Positions 33,716 through 44,671 of a stretch of DNA of 64,000 nucleotides are shown piece by piece. Under the pieces are notes generated by a model. It was not told the DNA's origin. It saw only the letters and a list, made by a program, of their open reading frames with translations, and made no database searches. Within the stretch, counting starts at the first letter, position 1. Every line of letters begins with the position of its first letter. Source of the stretch: Notospermus geniculatus (taxonomy: Eukaryota; Nemertea; Pilidiophora; Heteronemertea; Lineidae); NCBI GenBank assembly GCA_002633025.1, contig NMRB01000706.1, forward strand, positions 169,936 through 233,935. The letters run 5' to 3'. A program made the position numbers and the translations under genes.

Positions 33716-35724
33716 TATGCTTACATTCCATTGTGAATTATTAGGACAATTCGATGGATGGCTTTTGAAAGCAAGTAACATCGCTCACAGCGTTGGGCTT
33801 GGGGAGCCAGAACAGACCTCTTTTATGACAACGGATTGTATCGTTCGAATTCCTTTGTCTTGTCACGGGTTGAGGTCTTCGCTCGAGCGATTAGTTTGTT
33901 CACGTCACCAGTGTCAGAGGTTTATCGGAAATTCATCGGAAGAAGTCATGTTTAATCTCTATGATATTCTCATTATATTGCCCGACCAGTCTGTGATGAA
34001 ACCATTGAACCAATCCTGTTATTTGACAACATCGGTGAGCCTTTCCTAATCTGCCCATACTTTCAGCTGAATAGTGCCTCCTTACATTTCCTTGCTTACA
34101 CCTTTCCTTGTCCTTGCTTACACTTCCTTCGCTAAGCACTGAGGAGTAACTCACCTGTATCAATTTTTTTTCAAACCAATATCTATAGCAGCTCCCTTAG
34201 CGGGCTAATAAGCGTCATACAAAATTGTCGCGCTAGTTAACTGGGAAATTTAAGAAAATTGTTGATTGTGAATGTATATTTCCGCCTGCTGAGGAGATTC
34301 GCTCAAGTTAATGCCGGCGGTGTATACCGGTATAGTTATCAGCAGCAAAGCTTTTCGTCCTTGTCAATCGGTTGTCTTGTACACCCAACCCTGACATAAC
34401 GCACAACTCCGCGGGGGCTGCAACTCAAACAGCGTTCCTTGTTTCTGCTGTTCCATCCATTATTGTTTCTCCCACTGATTCGTCACCTCTTCTGACCCGC
34501 TCGCGGATGGTAATCGTGGTTATTGAGTCGCGTTTGAGTAAACGAAGGTGATTGGCGCGGGCGGGTACGCCGCCGTACCGAAGTCTCTAAGTGTTCGAGA
34601 AGTGCAACCGCAGCATGGCTATCAACATGGATACCAGGACCTCAAATGAAATCGTCAGGTATTCACCAGCTTTTTCCACTAATCTATTACTTTTTTTAGT
34701 CATTTCTATTAGCAATTATGAAGTAAACGCCAGCAATTCGACATTATCTATCTTTTGGGTCGACAGAGATACGACGATAAGAAAAAAATTGAGCGCTCAG
34801 AACTCGACACTTTTTCGACACTAATTTAGTGGTGACCCCTGAACAGGGGGGTCCAGGGTTTACATTGACCGCTGCATTATGCTTACATTCCATTGTGAAT
34901 TATTAGGACAATTCGATAGATGGCTTCTGAAAGCAAGTAACTTCGCTCACAGCGTTGGGGAGCCAGTAGAACAGACCTCTTTTATGACAACGGATTCCTT
35001 TATCTTGTCACCGGGTTGAGGTCTTCGCTCGAGCGATTAGTTTGTTCACGTCACCAGTGTCCGACCAGTCTGTGATGAAACCATTGAATACCAATCCTGC
35101 TACATGTATTTGACAACATCGGTGAGCCTTTCCTAATCTGCCCATAGGCTACTTTCAGCTGAATAGTGCCTCCTTACATTTCCTTGCTTACACCTTTCCT
35201 TGTCCTTGCTTCACTTCCTTCGCTAAGCACTGAGGAGTAACTCACCTGTATCAATTTTTTCAAACCAATATCTATAGCAGCTCCCTTAGCGGGCTAATAA
35301 GCGTCATACAAAATTGTCGCGCTAATTAACTGGGAAATTTAAGAAAATTGTTGATTGTGAATGTATATTTCCGCCTGCTGAGGAGATTCGCTCAAGTTAT
35401 GCCGGCGGTGTATACCGGTAGTTATCAGCAGCAAAGATTTTCGTCCTTGTCAATCGGTTGTCTTGTACACCCATACTAAACCCTGACATAACGCACAACT
35501 CCGCGGGGGCTGCAACTCAAACAGCGTTCCTTGTTTCTGCTGTTCCATCCATTATTGTTTCTCCCACTGATTCGTCACCTCTTCTGACCCGCTCGCGGAT
35601 GGTAATCGTAGTTATTGAGTCGCGTTTGAGTAACGAAGGTGATTGGCGCGGGCGGGTACGCCGCCGTACCGAAGTCTCTAAGTGTTCGAGAAGTGCAACC
35701 GCAGCATGGCTATCAACATGGATA
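33716..35724 (+). repeat. Tandem duplication of a receptor 5' flank (33716-34633 and 34878-35724)
   Basis: The second copy runs into the receptor exon at 35822. The first copy diverges at AACATGGATA, exactly where the second continues toward the coding exon, so only upstream sequence is duplicated. Copies differ by short indels, including TACATGTA at 35101 and TAGGCTA at 35145. There is no N at the junction. Confidence 0.85.
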
Positions 35725-35821
35725 TCTGGACATAGTTGTTCAACAGCTCTGGCCGCAATTCGCCAACAAATCAGGATTCAGTAAAAATGGATCGTACATA
35801 ATCTCTCAGGATGATAGAAAC

Positions 35822-36026
35822 ATGGAAACACTATTAGAGGAGTTTAGAAAAGGCCTATTTATATATAACTCGCCCACCTCTCAGGTTTTAATGACATTAT
35901 ACTTTCCAATCTTCCTCGTTGCCTTCTTTGGGAACTTGACGATTTTGTTTGTGGTCTTGCCGAACAAGCACATGCGGAATGTAACGAATTGGTTTCTGGT
36001 GAATTTAGCCGTTGCCGATTTATTAG
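35822..36026 (+). CDS. First exon of a second orexin/NPFF/SIFamide-like receptor
   Basis: ATG at 35822 leads to MRNVTNWFLVNLAVADLLG and the donor TTAG|GTAAG, phase 1, the same position as in the 9730 exon. Matching parts are N-x-PTS before TM1, GN in TM1 (FFGNLTILFVV), N-K-HMRNVTN in the first loop and NLAVADLLG in TM2. The frame stays open upstream (QFANKSGFSKNGSYIISQDDRN) but without an ATG, so the true start could lie in an earlier exon. No TM3-TM7 exon was found in the remaining 28 kb on the plus strand. The gene may have a long intron, or the exon may be an orphan duplicate. Confidence 0.7.
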
Positions 36027-36852
36027 GTAAGTTGCTTTTCTTGCTCATCGTGAACGAGTATGCACTGTTTGCATCAGTGGTTACATACGTGAGAGATTTG
36101 GTGAATCACCCTCATTTCAGAGCACAAAAAAAGTAACGTAGACCAATGGGTTTCATGTCCGTCACGTCGCTGTTTTAATTTTTTCGGTACAATCTGCAAA
36201 TAGGCAATTGACTTGCTCTACTGGACAAATCAAGGTGAAATCAAGATGTTCTATTTGCTGAGCGTAAATAAAGCAGTGATTTGATTCGTTGGCCATCCAC
36301 TTCAAGTTGTATGATACGTCTTGTATCAGATGCGCTTATCAGTGACATTGGTGTCGTCTGGGTGGTTTACCAGTAGAACTCGCATATAACACGGCCTCGC
36401 ATAAACCGGACACTGGTTGTAACGTAGCAGTTCTTGAAGTCCCGGTCCCGTCTAGCAATGCATAGGCCATATGCACAAACACTGTAACGGACTTTGCATA
36501 TAACAGACGGAAATTGCTGGTCCCAACCAGTACGTTGTATGCAAGTTAGTCTGGTATATTCCATAGCAACTTATCCTACGAAGTCATTTTTTCGTGTGTT
36601 ACCGTGAAACCGGCGTTGGAAAGGACAGTACTTGTAGTCAGGATTTTACAGAAAATTCCTGCAGCAGAGTTTCAGGACGTGATCTGTAAAATTACGGACT
36701 CAAAGAAATGTTAACAGAGACTTGACTGGAGGCTGACCAAATTATATTTTCATACCTTCTCAGAAAGCATCACTCTGGACAGTCCAATTGAGTCCAACAA
36801 GGAACACATAAATCACACCATATGTAAATTTGCAGAAGTTCCTGAAACTCTG

Positions 36853-37119
36853 CACTCTTAGCCGAAAAGGTTCTTTGGTGCCACACCAGGAGAACCCTCT
36901 GATTTAAGAACCCTCGGGTTGTTTAAGAACCTTTAGAGGTTCCAGATAGAACCTTTCCCTAAGAAAAGGGTTCTAACTGGAACCTTTATGGGTTCTTTGG
37001 CGACAGGAAGGTTGTATATGGAACCCTTTCGGGTTCTTTACAGAAGGTTCTATATAGAACCTTGGGGTTCCTCTGGTGTGGCACAAAGAACCCCTAAAGA
37101 ACCTTTTTGGCTAAGAGTG
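36853..37119. mobile_element. MITE rich in GGTTCTTT/AAAGAACC repeats
   Basis: The inverted ends are CACTCTTAGCC ... GGCTAAGAGTG. The interior repeats GGTTCT and AGAACC words in both orientations. The empty site in the sister copy (about 38247) reads ACTCTGCTGCAAG, which defines the borders with a TG (possibly TGC) duplication. A second copy lies at 62265 in opposite orientation. Confidence 0.9.
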
Positions 37120-37566
37120 TGCTGCAAGCAATTTCTGTAAAAATATTACAAAAATTTCTAACAGTGTGGCTTGGTTACCGAACGCTAAGCACGGCGCGAG
37201 CCTGCCATCATGATATCGAAAAAGCAGTTTGCGGCACCCGATTTACCTTGCCGCCTGCAAGAAATTACCTGCAAAAACACGTAAAGACACTTGATATTGG
37301 CCATGGTCGTGATCCGTAGTGATCGATGTGCTTGAGCCGATATAACGGACAACAAATGTCAGCCAATCGACAACTTGTTCATAAGTTGGTGCGGAAGTTG
37401 GTGCGGCGACGGCCTCGCATAAACCGGACACTGGTTGTAACGTAGCAGTTCTTGAAGTCCCGGTCCCGTCTAGCAATGCATAGGCCATATGCACAAACAC
37501 TCTAACGGACTTTGCATATAACAGACGGAAATTGCTGGTCCCAACCAGTACGTTGTATGCGAGTTA

Positions 37567-37821
37567 AGCTAGGAATCCACCATTGATTTTCTGCGTTGCG
37601 ACTTGCTTTGCAACCTGCAACTCGCGACTGAATACGATCACAAGGAACTGATACCGGTCGCCGACCGATTGCCGACTGAAATTGACCAAGTCTTTACCAT
37701 TGGTGGAAATCACGTCTAGCTGGTCCACTACGGCGATCGAGTGCTCAGTTGCAAGGCAACCCAGTTGCAAAGCGAGTCGCAACGCAAAATCAACTAGAAA
37801 ATCAATGGTGGATTCCAGGCT
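37567..37821. mobile_element. MITE with TTA target duplication (PIF/Harbinger-like)
   Basis: The ends AGCTAGGAATCCACCATTG ... CAATGGTGGATTCCAGGCT are inverted. TTA occurs on both sides (37564-37566, 37822-37824), while the sister copy at about 36546 has one TTA. A three-base TWA duplication is the Harbinger signature. Fragments of this family lie at 41130-41500 and 42905-42995. Confidence 0.85.
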
Positions 37822-37864
37822 TTAGTCTGGTATATTCCATAGCAACTTATCCTACGAAGTCATA

Positions 37865-37982
37865 GGGCCGTATTCTAGAAGCTTCCTTAAGTGTAAGGTC
37901 GACCTTTAGCTATTGTTTGCAGGGTAGAATACAATAGATTAAGGTCGACCTTACAATTAAGGAAGCTTCTAGAATACGGCCC
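37865..37982. mobile_element. 118-base fold-back MITE
   Basis: GGGCCGTATTCTAGAAGCTT is mirrored at the other end (AAGCTTCTAGAATACGGCCC), with the arms extending through TAAGGTCGACCTT. It is absent from the sister copy (about 36590). No clear target duplication. Confidence 0.85.
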
Positions 37983-38519
37983 GTTTTTTCGTGTGTTACC
38001 GTGAAACCGGCGTTGGAAAGGACAGTAGTCAGGATTTTACAGAAAATTCCTGCAGCAGAGTTTCAGGACGTGATCTGTAAAATTACGGACTCAAAGAAAT
38101 GTTAACAGAGACTTGACTGGAGGCTGACCAAATTATATTTTCATACCTTCTCAGAAAGCATCATTCTGGACAGTCCAATTGAGTCCAACAATACAGGAAC
38201 ACATAAATCACACCATATGTAAATTTGCAGAAGTTCCTGAAACTCTGCTGCAAGCAATTTCTGTAAAAATTACAAAAATTTCTAACAGTGTGGCTTGGTT
38301 ACCGAACGCTAAGCACGGCGCGAGCCTGCCATCATGATATCGAAAAAGCAGTTTGCGGCACCCGATTTGCCTTGCCGCCTGCAAGAAATTACCTGCAAAA
38401 ACACGTAAAGACACTTGATATTGGCCATGGTCGTGATCCGTAGTGATCGATGTGCTTGAGCCGATATAACGGACAACAAATATCAGCCAATCGACAACTT
38501 GTTCAAAAGTTGGTGCGGA

Positions 38520-41129
38520 GATTGGCGAGCCATATTATAGAAAGAACTGCAAGATTTGCACGGAAGGCTTAGTGCTTCTCAAAGAATGTTCTTTCACAGC
38601 AGTACTTTTTTCACCTTTTTTCATTCAGCAAATCCGTAAGAAACTGCTCCCTTCTGCGTTCCCTGCAGTTGGGCGTTTGTAATGCACTTCATGACATTGT
38701 AATAAATCGCCAATATAGTAACCTTACAAAGGACATCGGCAACCTCATCGCGACACGATGTTTGGTACGTCCACTTTAATGGTGATATCAATTAACAGTA
38801 ACTGAAACCACAAAAGAGGCAACAAATTAATCATTTGGTGTAAGCGATGATTATGTTACCTGTGCATCGTAATCAATGTTGCAAAATGCGCGGAAGTGAA
38901 AACGGCATTTTTAAGGTATCACTGCATTGTTAAGATTGTAGCATGAAATATATCTCTTGGCATCACAACAGTTGCCCACAAACCGTCATCGTACTTTGCA
39001 TCACTCGTTGGGTTGTAAACTATAGGATAGCCAATCTCCGCTAGCCCAAGCTGATTGTCGCCGTCTCTGTGAATTCTAAGCGGATGCACAGCAGTGGCAA
39101 TCTTCAGAGCGTGAAATAGGTAAATACTGCACTAGTAGGATGCACGGCGATTCTCCCAAGTGAATCCATCCTCCCATCAGCAGTACTCTGGTCTCGCTTC
39201 TCTTCTTACGCACGCTCGCACACGCTTCTCTTCATACGCTCGCACACGCTTCCTCTTCATACGCTCGCACACGCTTCTCTTCATACGCTCGCACACGAAG
39301 TGTGAGTGGATGAAGATGAGCGGGGGATGATCGGTAAATCGACCGAAAAAGCGGCCGATTTGAAAGCGCGTGATCGCATACAACCATGTCCAGGCATTTT
39401 TTCCCTGCACTGAAGAAAGGGACCGACAAGTACCATGAGCAAACTACTTTCTCATTCAGCGATGCTATAGCGCGATTTAAGCTTTTCAAACTTCTTCCAG
39501 TCTCTCATTCACGGTGAAAAAATTAGATTACTTACCCACTTACTTACATGTAATACACTACCAAGGTCGAGGTTGAGTTCTCACTTCTGATGAAATCAAC
39601 GTTTGATGAAGCGAAATTAGGAAGCGCTTTAATAATACTGCGTTCGGAGTCTGGAGTTGCTTGACTTACGTGTTTTCGAAAGTTTTCGATGAGGAATACA
39701 TTGATGTTTATTCTAAAGTTATTCTTACCATTGTTCATACATGTACTTTGAATGTAATCTTGCGTTTATTCCGGTGTCTGTTGCAACAAGGCCTGGAGGG
39801 TTTTGACAAGTTTTTCCAGTAATTTTCATATAGTTGCTTAAGTTTGTTCTTGCCATCAATCCCCTGTGAGTTGATTCGTCTTACATGACTATCAACAAAA
39901 ATCCATAAGCTCGTCTTTATCTTTTTGATATTAATCAACAGCGTGACCAATGTATTTCATCAAGGATAAAGTGTCTGTTTTCATTTCAATCCCATCAGCG
40001 GCAGTGGAATTGAATAGAGCGCCAGACAGTCTCGTTTACGAATCCAGGGACGTCAACTTGTCCACTCGACAAATTACTGTTAAAATTCAAAAAGCTTTGG
40101 TCGTTTGCATAAAGAATGGTTTCCATTTTCTTCATTCCCAAAGGAGAGAATATCTCTGTAGTGTTTAAGATTAGTTCTGACTTATATATGAGTGGTTAGG
40201 GGAGTAAGTGAAGAAATAATGATATGATATTCCCCGATGTACTGCGTTTCGTCATTCCCTTCATCTTATAATCATCAATTTCTGTTGAGTGATGAGACGG
40301 AAAAACCACAAACGTCCTGAAGGGCATTTCCTTGAAATTGCGAATTTCTGATGATGATGTCCATGGATTTTCGAGCTAGGATTCTCTCGGTATCCCTTCG
40401 ACACTGGATTATCGAGAAACGCAATTACTACCACTCCGCATGCTTTTGTCTTGCACGCATGATCGGACAGGTAGTCTGATTTATGTCCTGGCGACGAATA
40501 TACGACGTGTTATAGATGCGTCACGTACTCTCGTAAACAAGGCGATAAATGCAAGACTTCGTCATAACATGATATACATTCTACGAAAACAAGCAACGGC
40601 TAAGAAACCTCTCCGCATAAAGAACTTCAATTGGCAATTGAAAGTGATATTACTGCTCGCCTTGTAATCAATAAACCTGTACCGGCACCGGTAGTATCGA
40701 AGCCAGTCGAAATAATCATTTATCATTTTTATGTCGTCTGAGCAAGAGTTAATGACACCGAGCTTCGTTACACGTTGCTGGCGGAACAACACATGAAACA
40801 AGTTTTTTTTCTTATTAGAAGCATCTTGCCTGAGTTCGTCGATTTTTCATTTGTGACTAAATGAAATTTTTCAGGTTCAACGATTCAACCACAATCAGAA
40901 CATACCGTTGTTTAGCCTCTATAGAAGGTTCACTCACCAACATTGAAACCCCACTTGCAGATGAAGAATCAATTGAGTCAGCCAATGGGGACCCTAGCTC
41001 ACTGCCTCAATAGGTGTCACTAGTGGTTAAAACTATTGAAATGAAACTGACATCCCGGCCCTTATCAATTTCCCACACAAAAGGCATCCATTGTATAGGA
41101 CCGTGTTTCGGTGTGCTGCACACATCTTC
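38520..41129. other. Non-coding stretch
   Basis: No gene was recognised. It includes a minisatellite at 39196-39298. Two minus-strand open frames at 39544-39950 read partly like protein (WIFVDSHVRRIN) and could be a decayed transposon-related fragment. Confidence 0.5.
39196..39298. repeat. Minisatellite, about 24-base unit
   Basis: About four copies of CTCGCACACGCTTCTCTTCA plus TACG are present. The first is degenerate and one carries an extra C. Confidence 0.9.
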
Positions 41130-41246
41130 GCCAGTGGCGGAAATCACGTCTAAAATTAGCTAGTCCACTACGGCGATCGAGTGCCCAGTTGCAACGCAAC
41201 CCAGTGGCAAAGCAAGTCCCAACGCAAAATCAGCTTGAAAATCAAT

Positions 41247-41346
41247 AGGTTTTTTTCACAGTGGGCACTGCTCTATTCATTGGGAATGCTGATCCTTTGT
41301 ATTGCGAGATTTTGACAATAGGGAATGCTCACAGTGAAAAAAGCCT
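41247..41346. mobile_element. 100-base nested MITE
   Basis: The ends AGGTTTTTTTCACAGTG ... CACAGTGAAAAAAGCCT are inverted copies. AAT on the left and right suggests a 3-base duplication once the following element is removed. Confidence 0.8.
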
Positions 41347-41347
41347 A

Positions 41348-41489
41348 AGGCTAGGGATACACTGAACGCGATTTACCCATCGCGCGCGTTGTTTCTTTGT
41401 TATTTCATGCCGCAATGCCTCCGAAACAAAGAGATTCATGCGAAAATCGCGCGCGATGGGGTAAATCGCGTTCAGTGTATCCCTAGGCT
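41348..41489. mobile_element. Second nested MITE, about 41-base inverted ends
   Basis: AGGCTAGGGATACACTGAAC continues to a CGCG-rich segment and is mirrored at the right end (GTATCCCTAGGCT). TA or TAA duplications fit both borders. The termini resemble the element at 57869 (AGGCTAAGAATCC ... CGCGATTTT), so the two may be related. Confidence 0.85.
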
Positions 41490-42252
41490 AATGGTGGATT
41501 CCTTGCTTTACAAATCAGAGAATGAACAATAGCTTGCTCACAATTTGACGATAGTTCACGCTCACACTCCTGATTGCAACTGACTTCTTGTTGTTCAGCG
41601 AGGGATTAGAATATATGGGTATGGAGACCATAACCATTCGAACCTTACAATAGCTATTGTTTGGTGGACTTGTATTCCAGGACGTTGATTCCTGTCACAC
41701 CTGAAAAAGGCACTGACTCGCACCAGATCATACCGTCTGTTGGTAACCCAGGGCATTCAAACACTCATATTGAGGTTGATATGAGAAGATAAGACTGGGG
41801 ATGGGACGCCCTACAGTACTGTGAAGCCAGTCAACTACTCGTTGCCGTCGTGTCTATATACCCGCCTGTCTGAAACGAAAACGAGCACGTAGAGTAAATA
41901 ACTATAGTTGGGCAAATATTGTTTCGTGGTAATTAAATGTCTGATGTCCGCCGTCACCTCGTCAGAAATGACAATCAGGTTTGTTGGTATTAAAAGTGTT
42001 TATGAAATCATATGATAAAGTAGCACTGAATAGGTACCAAGAGACACGCGGTTGTCAAGATGTACCTCAGCCATTTGATGCCCATGCACCTAAACGAACT
42101 TCATTCTGCTCTTTCTGAACTTAGTTCAATAATACCTCCATGGTTCAATGCCGTTCTTTCAATTGACTTCCTCTTTACTTTCCTTGCCTCCTAGGCTTTT
42201 CTTAGCCACCTAAAACAACGCCGTCCTTCAGTTTTCTTCCCATCAATACCTT

Positions 42253-42491
42253 NNNNNNNNNNNNNNNNNNNNNNNNNNNNNNNNNNNNNNNNNNNNNNNN
42301 NNNNNNNNNNNNNNNNNNNNNNNNNNNNNNNNNNNNNNNNNNNNNNNNNNNNNNNNNNNNNNNNNNNNNNNNNNNNNNNNNNNNNNNNNNNNNNNNNNNN
42401 NNNNNNNNNNNNNNNNNNNNNNNNNNNNNNNNNNNNNNNNNNNNNNNNNNNNNNNNNNNNNNNNNNNNNNNNNNNNNNNNNNNNNNNNNNN
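42253..42491. other. Assembly gap, 239 Ns
   Basis: Unresolved bases. Frames drawn across it are meaningless. Confidence 0.99.
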
Positions 42492-42811
42492 CAACACTCG
42501 CCTCGTGGTACAATGTGGTAGGTCTGGCAACATGGGCAATCTTCGTTGAGGCGATCATGACGATGGCAGTAACGAATACACATATACACCGGCGAACTTC
42601 GGAAACGTTCGGTGATAAATAACCTTTGACCCGATGACGTTGCAAGAAAATTCTCCCAACCTAAAACAGCCTCAAAGTTATAATCCGTAACACTTTTCAA
42701 CGGTCTACCCGACTTGGACACTCCAAAATAAACTTGTCCGGCCCTCCATGAACAAAATCCGCCTTCACAACGCGTGACGCTGGCATATTGGGTAAATTTA
42801 TCACATTTCGC
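42492..42811 (-). CDS. Possible Cys-rich exon on the minus strand, cut by the gap
   Basis: Reading the minus strand from an AG at 42812 (context CGGGCTCAG) gives about 105 open codons: KCDKFTQYASV, CEGGFCSWRAG, VYMCIRYCHRHD, EDCPCCQTYH, GEC. Regular Cys pairs and the balanced composition look like an extracellular module, but I cannot name the family. The exon runs into the N block, so its donor is unseen. It has no counterpart in the flanking duplicate. It may be chance. Confidence 0.3.
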
Positions 42812-43752
42812 CTGAGCCCGTCTCTGAGGTGGAATGAGAGTGAGTGACCCGTGGTATTGATCGGTAGCGCTTCGCGCGTTTGCCGCCACGCGGCGTTCAG
42901 GGTCCTTGCGTCGAGTGCCCAGTTGCAATGCAACCCAGTGGCAAAGCAAGTCCCAACGCAAAATCAGCTTGAAAATCAATGGTGGATTCCTTGCTTTACA
43001 AATTAAGGAATGAACAATAGCTTGCTCACAATTTGACGATAGTTCACGCTCACACTCCTGATTGCAACTGACTTCTTTTTGTTCATCAGCGAGGGATTAG
43101 AATTTATGGCTAAGGAGACCATAACCATTCGAATATAACCTTACAATAGCTATTGTTTGGTGGACTTGGCGTTTGGTGGACTTGCATTCCTAGGACGTTG
43201 ATTCCTGTCAAACCTGAAAAGGGCACTGACTCGCACCAGATCATACCCTCTGTTGGTGACCCAGGGCATTCAAACACTCATGTTGAGGTTGATATGAGAA
43301 GATAAGACTGGGGATGGAACGCCCTACAGTACTGTGAAGCCAGTCAACTACTCGTGTCTATATACCCGCCTGTCTGAAACGAAAACGAGCACGTAGTGTA
43401 AATAACTATAGTTGGGCAAATATTGTTTCGTGGTAATTAAATGTCTGATGTCCGCCGTCACCTCGTCAGAAATGACAATCAGGTTTGCTGGTATTAAAAG
43501 TGTTTATGAAATCATATGATAAAGTAGCACTGAATAGGTACCAAGAGACACGCGGTTGTCAAGATGTCCCTCAGCCATTTGATGCCCACCTAAACGAACT
43601 TCATTCTGCTCTTTCTGAACTTAGTTTAATAATACCTCCATGGTTCAATGCCGTTCTTTCAATTGACTTCCTCTTTACTTTCCTTGCCTCCTGGGCTTTT
43701 CTTAGCCACCTAAAACAACGCCGTCCTTCAGCTTTCTTCCCATCAATACCTT

Positions 43753-44671
43753 TCTACCCTCGGCTTTGCTACCGTCATACCCTTTAACATTCGTAGAAGT
43801 TTCGTCTTCTTTGTGTGATCACCAATGAGACTGGATCAAGTCTTCCTTAATGGTACAACTAATGAACGTCGTTTGTTGGTTGGTCAATATCTGCAGCTCA
43901 TTATAAAATGAAACCTACTGTCATTTCTTGCAAAATATAGCTTCCCTTTTCATCATCCATCGCACTCCCCCAACCTTTTCTGTAAAATCGTGCGTCCTTG
44001 TGGACGATGACGTTTGGAATCGAAGGTTACAGACACAAACCTTCCAACTGTAAATACAATGTAGTTCTGAGCTTTTACCGCTGGAGAATGTTCGACGTAT
44101 TTATGATATCAATTACACGTCGAAAGAACTCAATACATTTGGAGAGACGATGTTATCTTGTGAGCCTGGTGAACATCAAAGCAGACCCTCAACGAGAGTA
44201 TTGGCCATTAGCAAGGTAAACATTGGACAGCTCTTTTTATGGCCATCGTGAGTGTTGTAAATTGACTTAATCATCATGAAGACCCAACTCGATGATTTTT
44301 CTCTAGTATGTGGTTAATGCCAAACTCCATTAAAAATATGTATCCGATTTCGCAGTGTGAGATGATTGGAAATTATTCTCACCCAGAAATTTGAAGTGTT
44401 TAGGTGCAGTGTAGCCTGGCCCACAGAGCTTCCACTCTGCACTTCCGCGCCGAGTGGCCGGCTCACAGGACTTTCAGACACTCTCAAGACACATTTCATA
44501 AAGATGATAATGAAGGAGCAATAACTGTGGTAACTGGTATTATAAGCACTTCTCCCGTTCCCGTTCCCCTTCCCCCTTGCATAGTTGGTTCCACTTGGGA
44601 AACTAAGGACCCCAAGGGGAAGAGTGTCATTGATGTATAAACTTTCCTAAAAGAAGGAGGTGAGTAACTAC
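43753..44671. other. Non-coding stretch
   Basis: No feature was recognised. Short open frames here lack motifs. Confidence 0.5.

Larger units (their letters stand above)
36391..38519. repeat. Tandem duplication differing by three transposon insertions (36391-37408 and 37409-38519)
   Basis: Both copies start ACGGCCTCGCATAAACCGG and end near TTGGTGCGG. The first copy carries the MITE at 36853, and the second carries those at 37567 and 37865. Each copy is the empty site for the other's insertions. There is no N between copies. Confidence 0.9.
41130..41500. mobile_element. Truncated copy of the 37567 MITE family carrying two further insertions
   Basis: From about 41137 (GTGGCGGAAATCACGTCT) it follows the right half of the 37567 element. 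Between AAATCAAT and GGTGGATTCC it is split by the two elements listed next. The partner copy at about 42970 reads straight through (AAATCAATGGTGGATTCC). Confidence 0.85.
41177..43752. repeat. Duplicate across the 239-base gap (41177-42252 and 42911-43752)
   Basis: The left copy stops at CATCAATACCTT where the N run begins. The right copy reaches the same bases and continues (TTCTACC). The left copy has the nested MITEs and the right does not. This looks like two haplotypes placed in series. Confidence 0.8.

Noticed and set aside
39544-39950. SGNH-hydrolase-like transposon protein fragment
   Set aside because: A single motif-like string (VDSHVRRIN) with no continuing homology visible by eye.
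42191-42979. 262-codon minus-strand frame
   Set aside because: It crosses 239 unknown bases. Only the part up to 42492 is real sequence and is reported separately.
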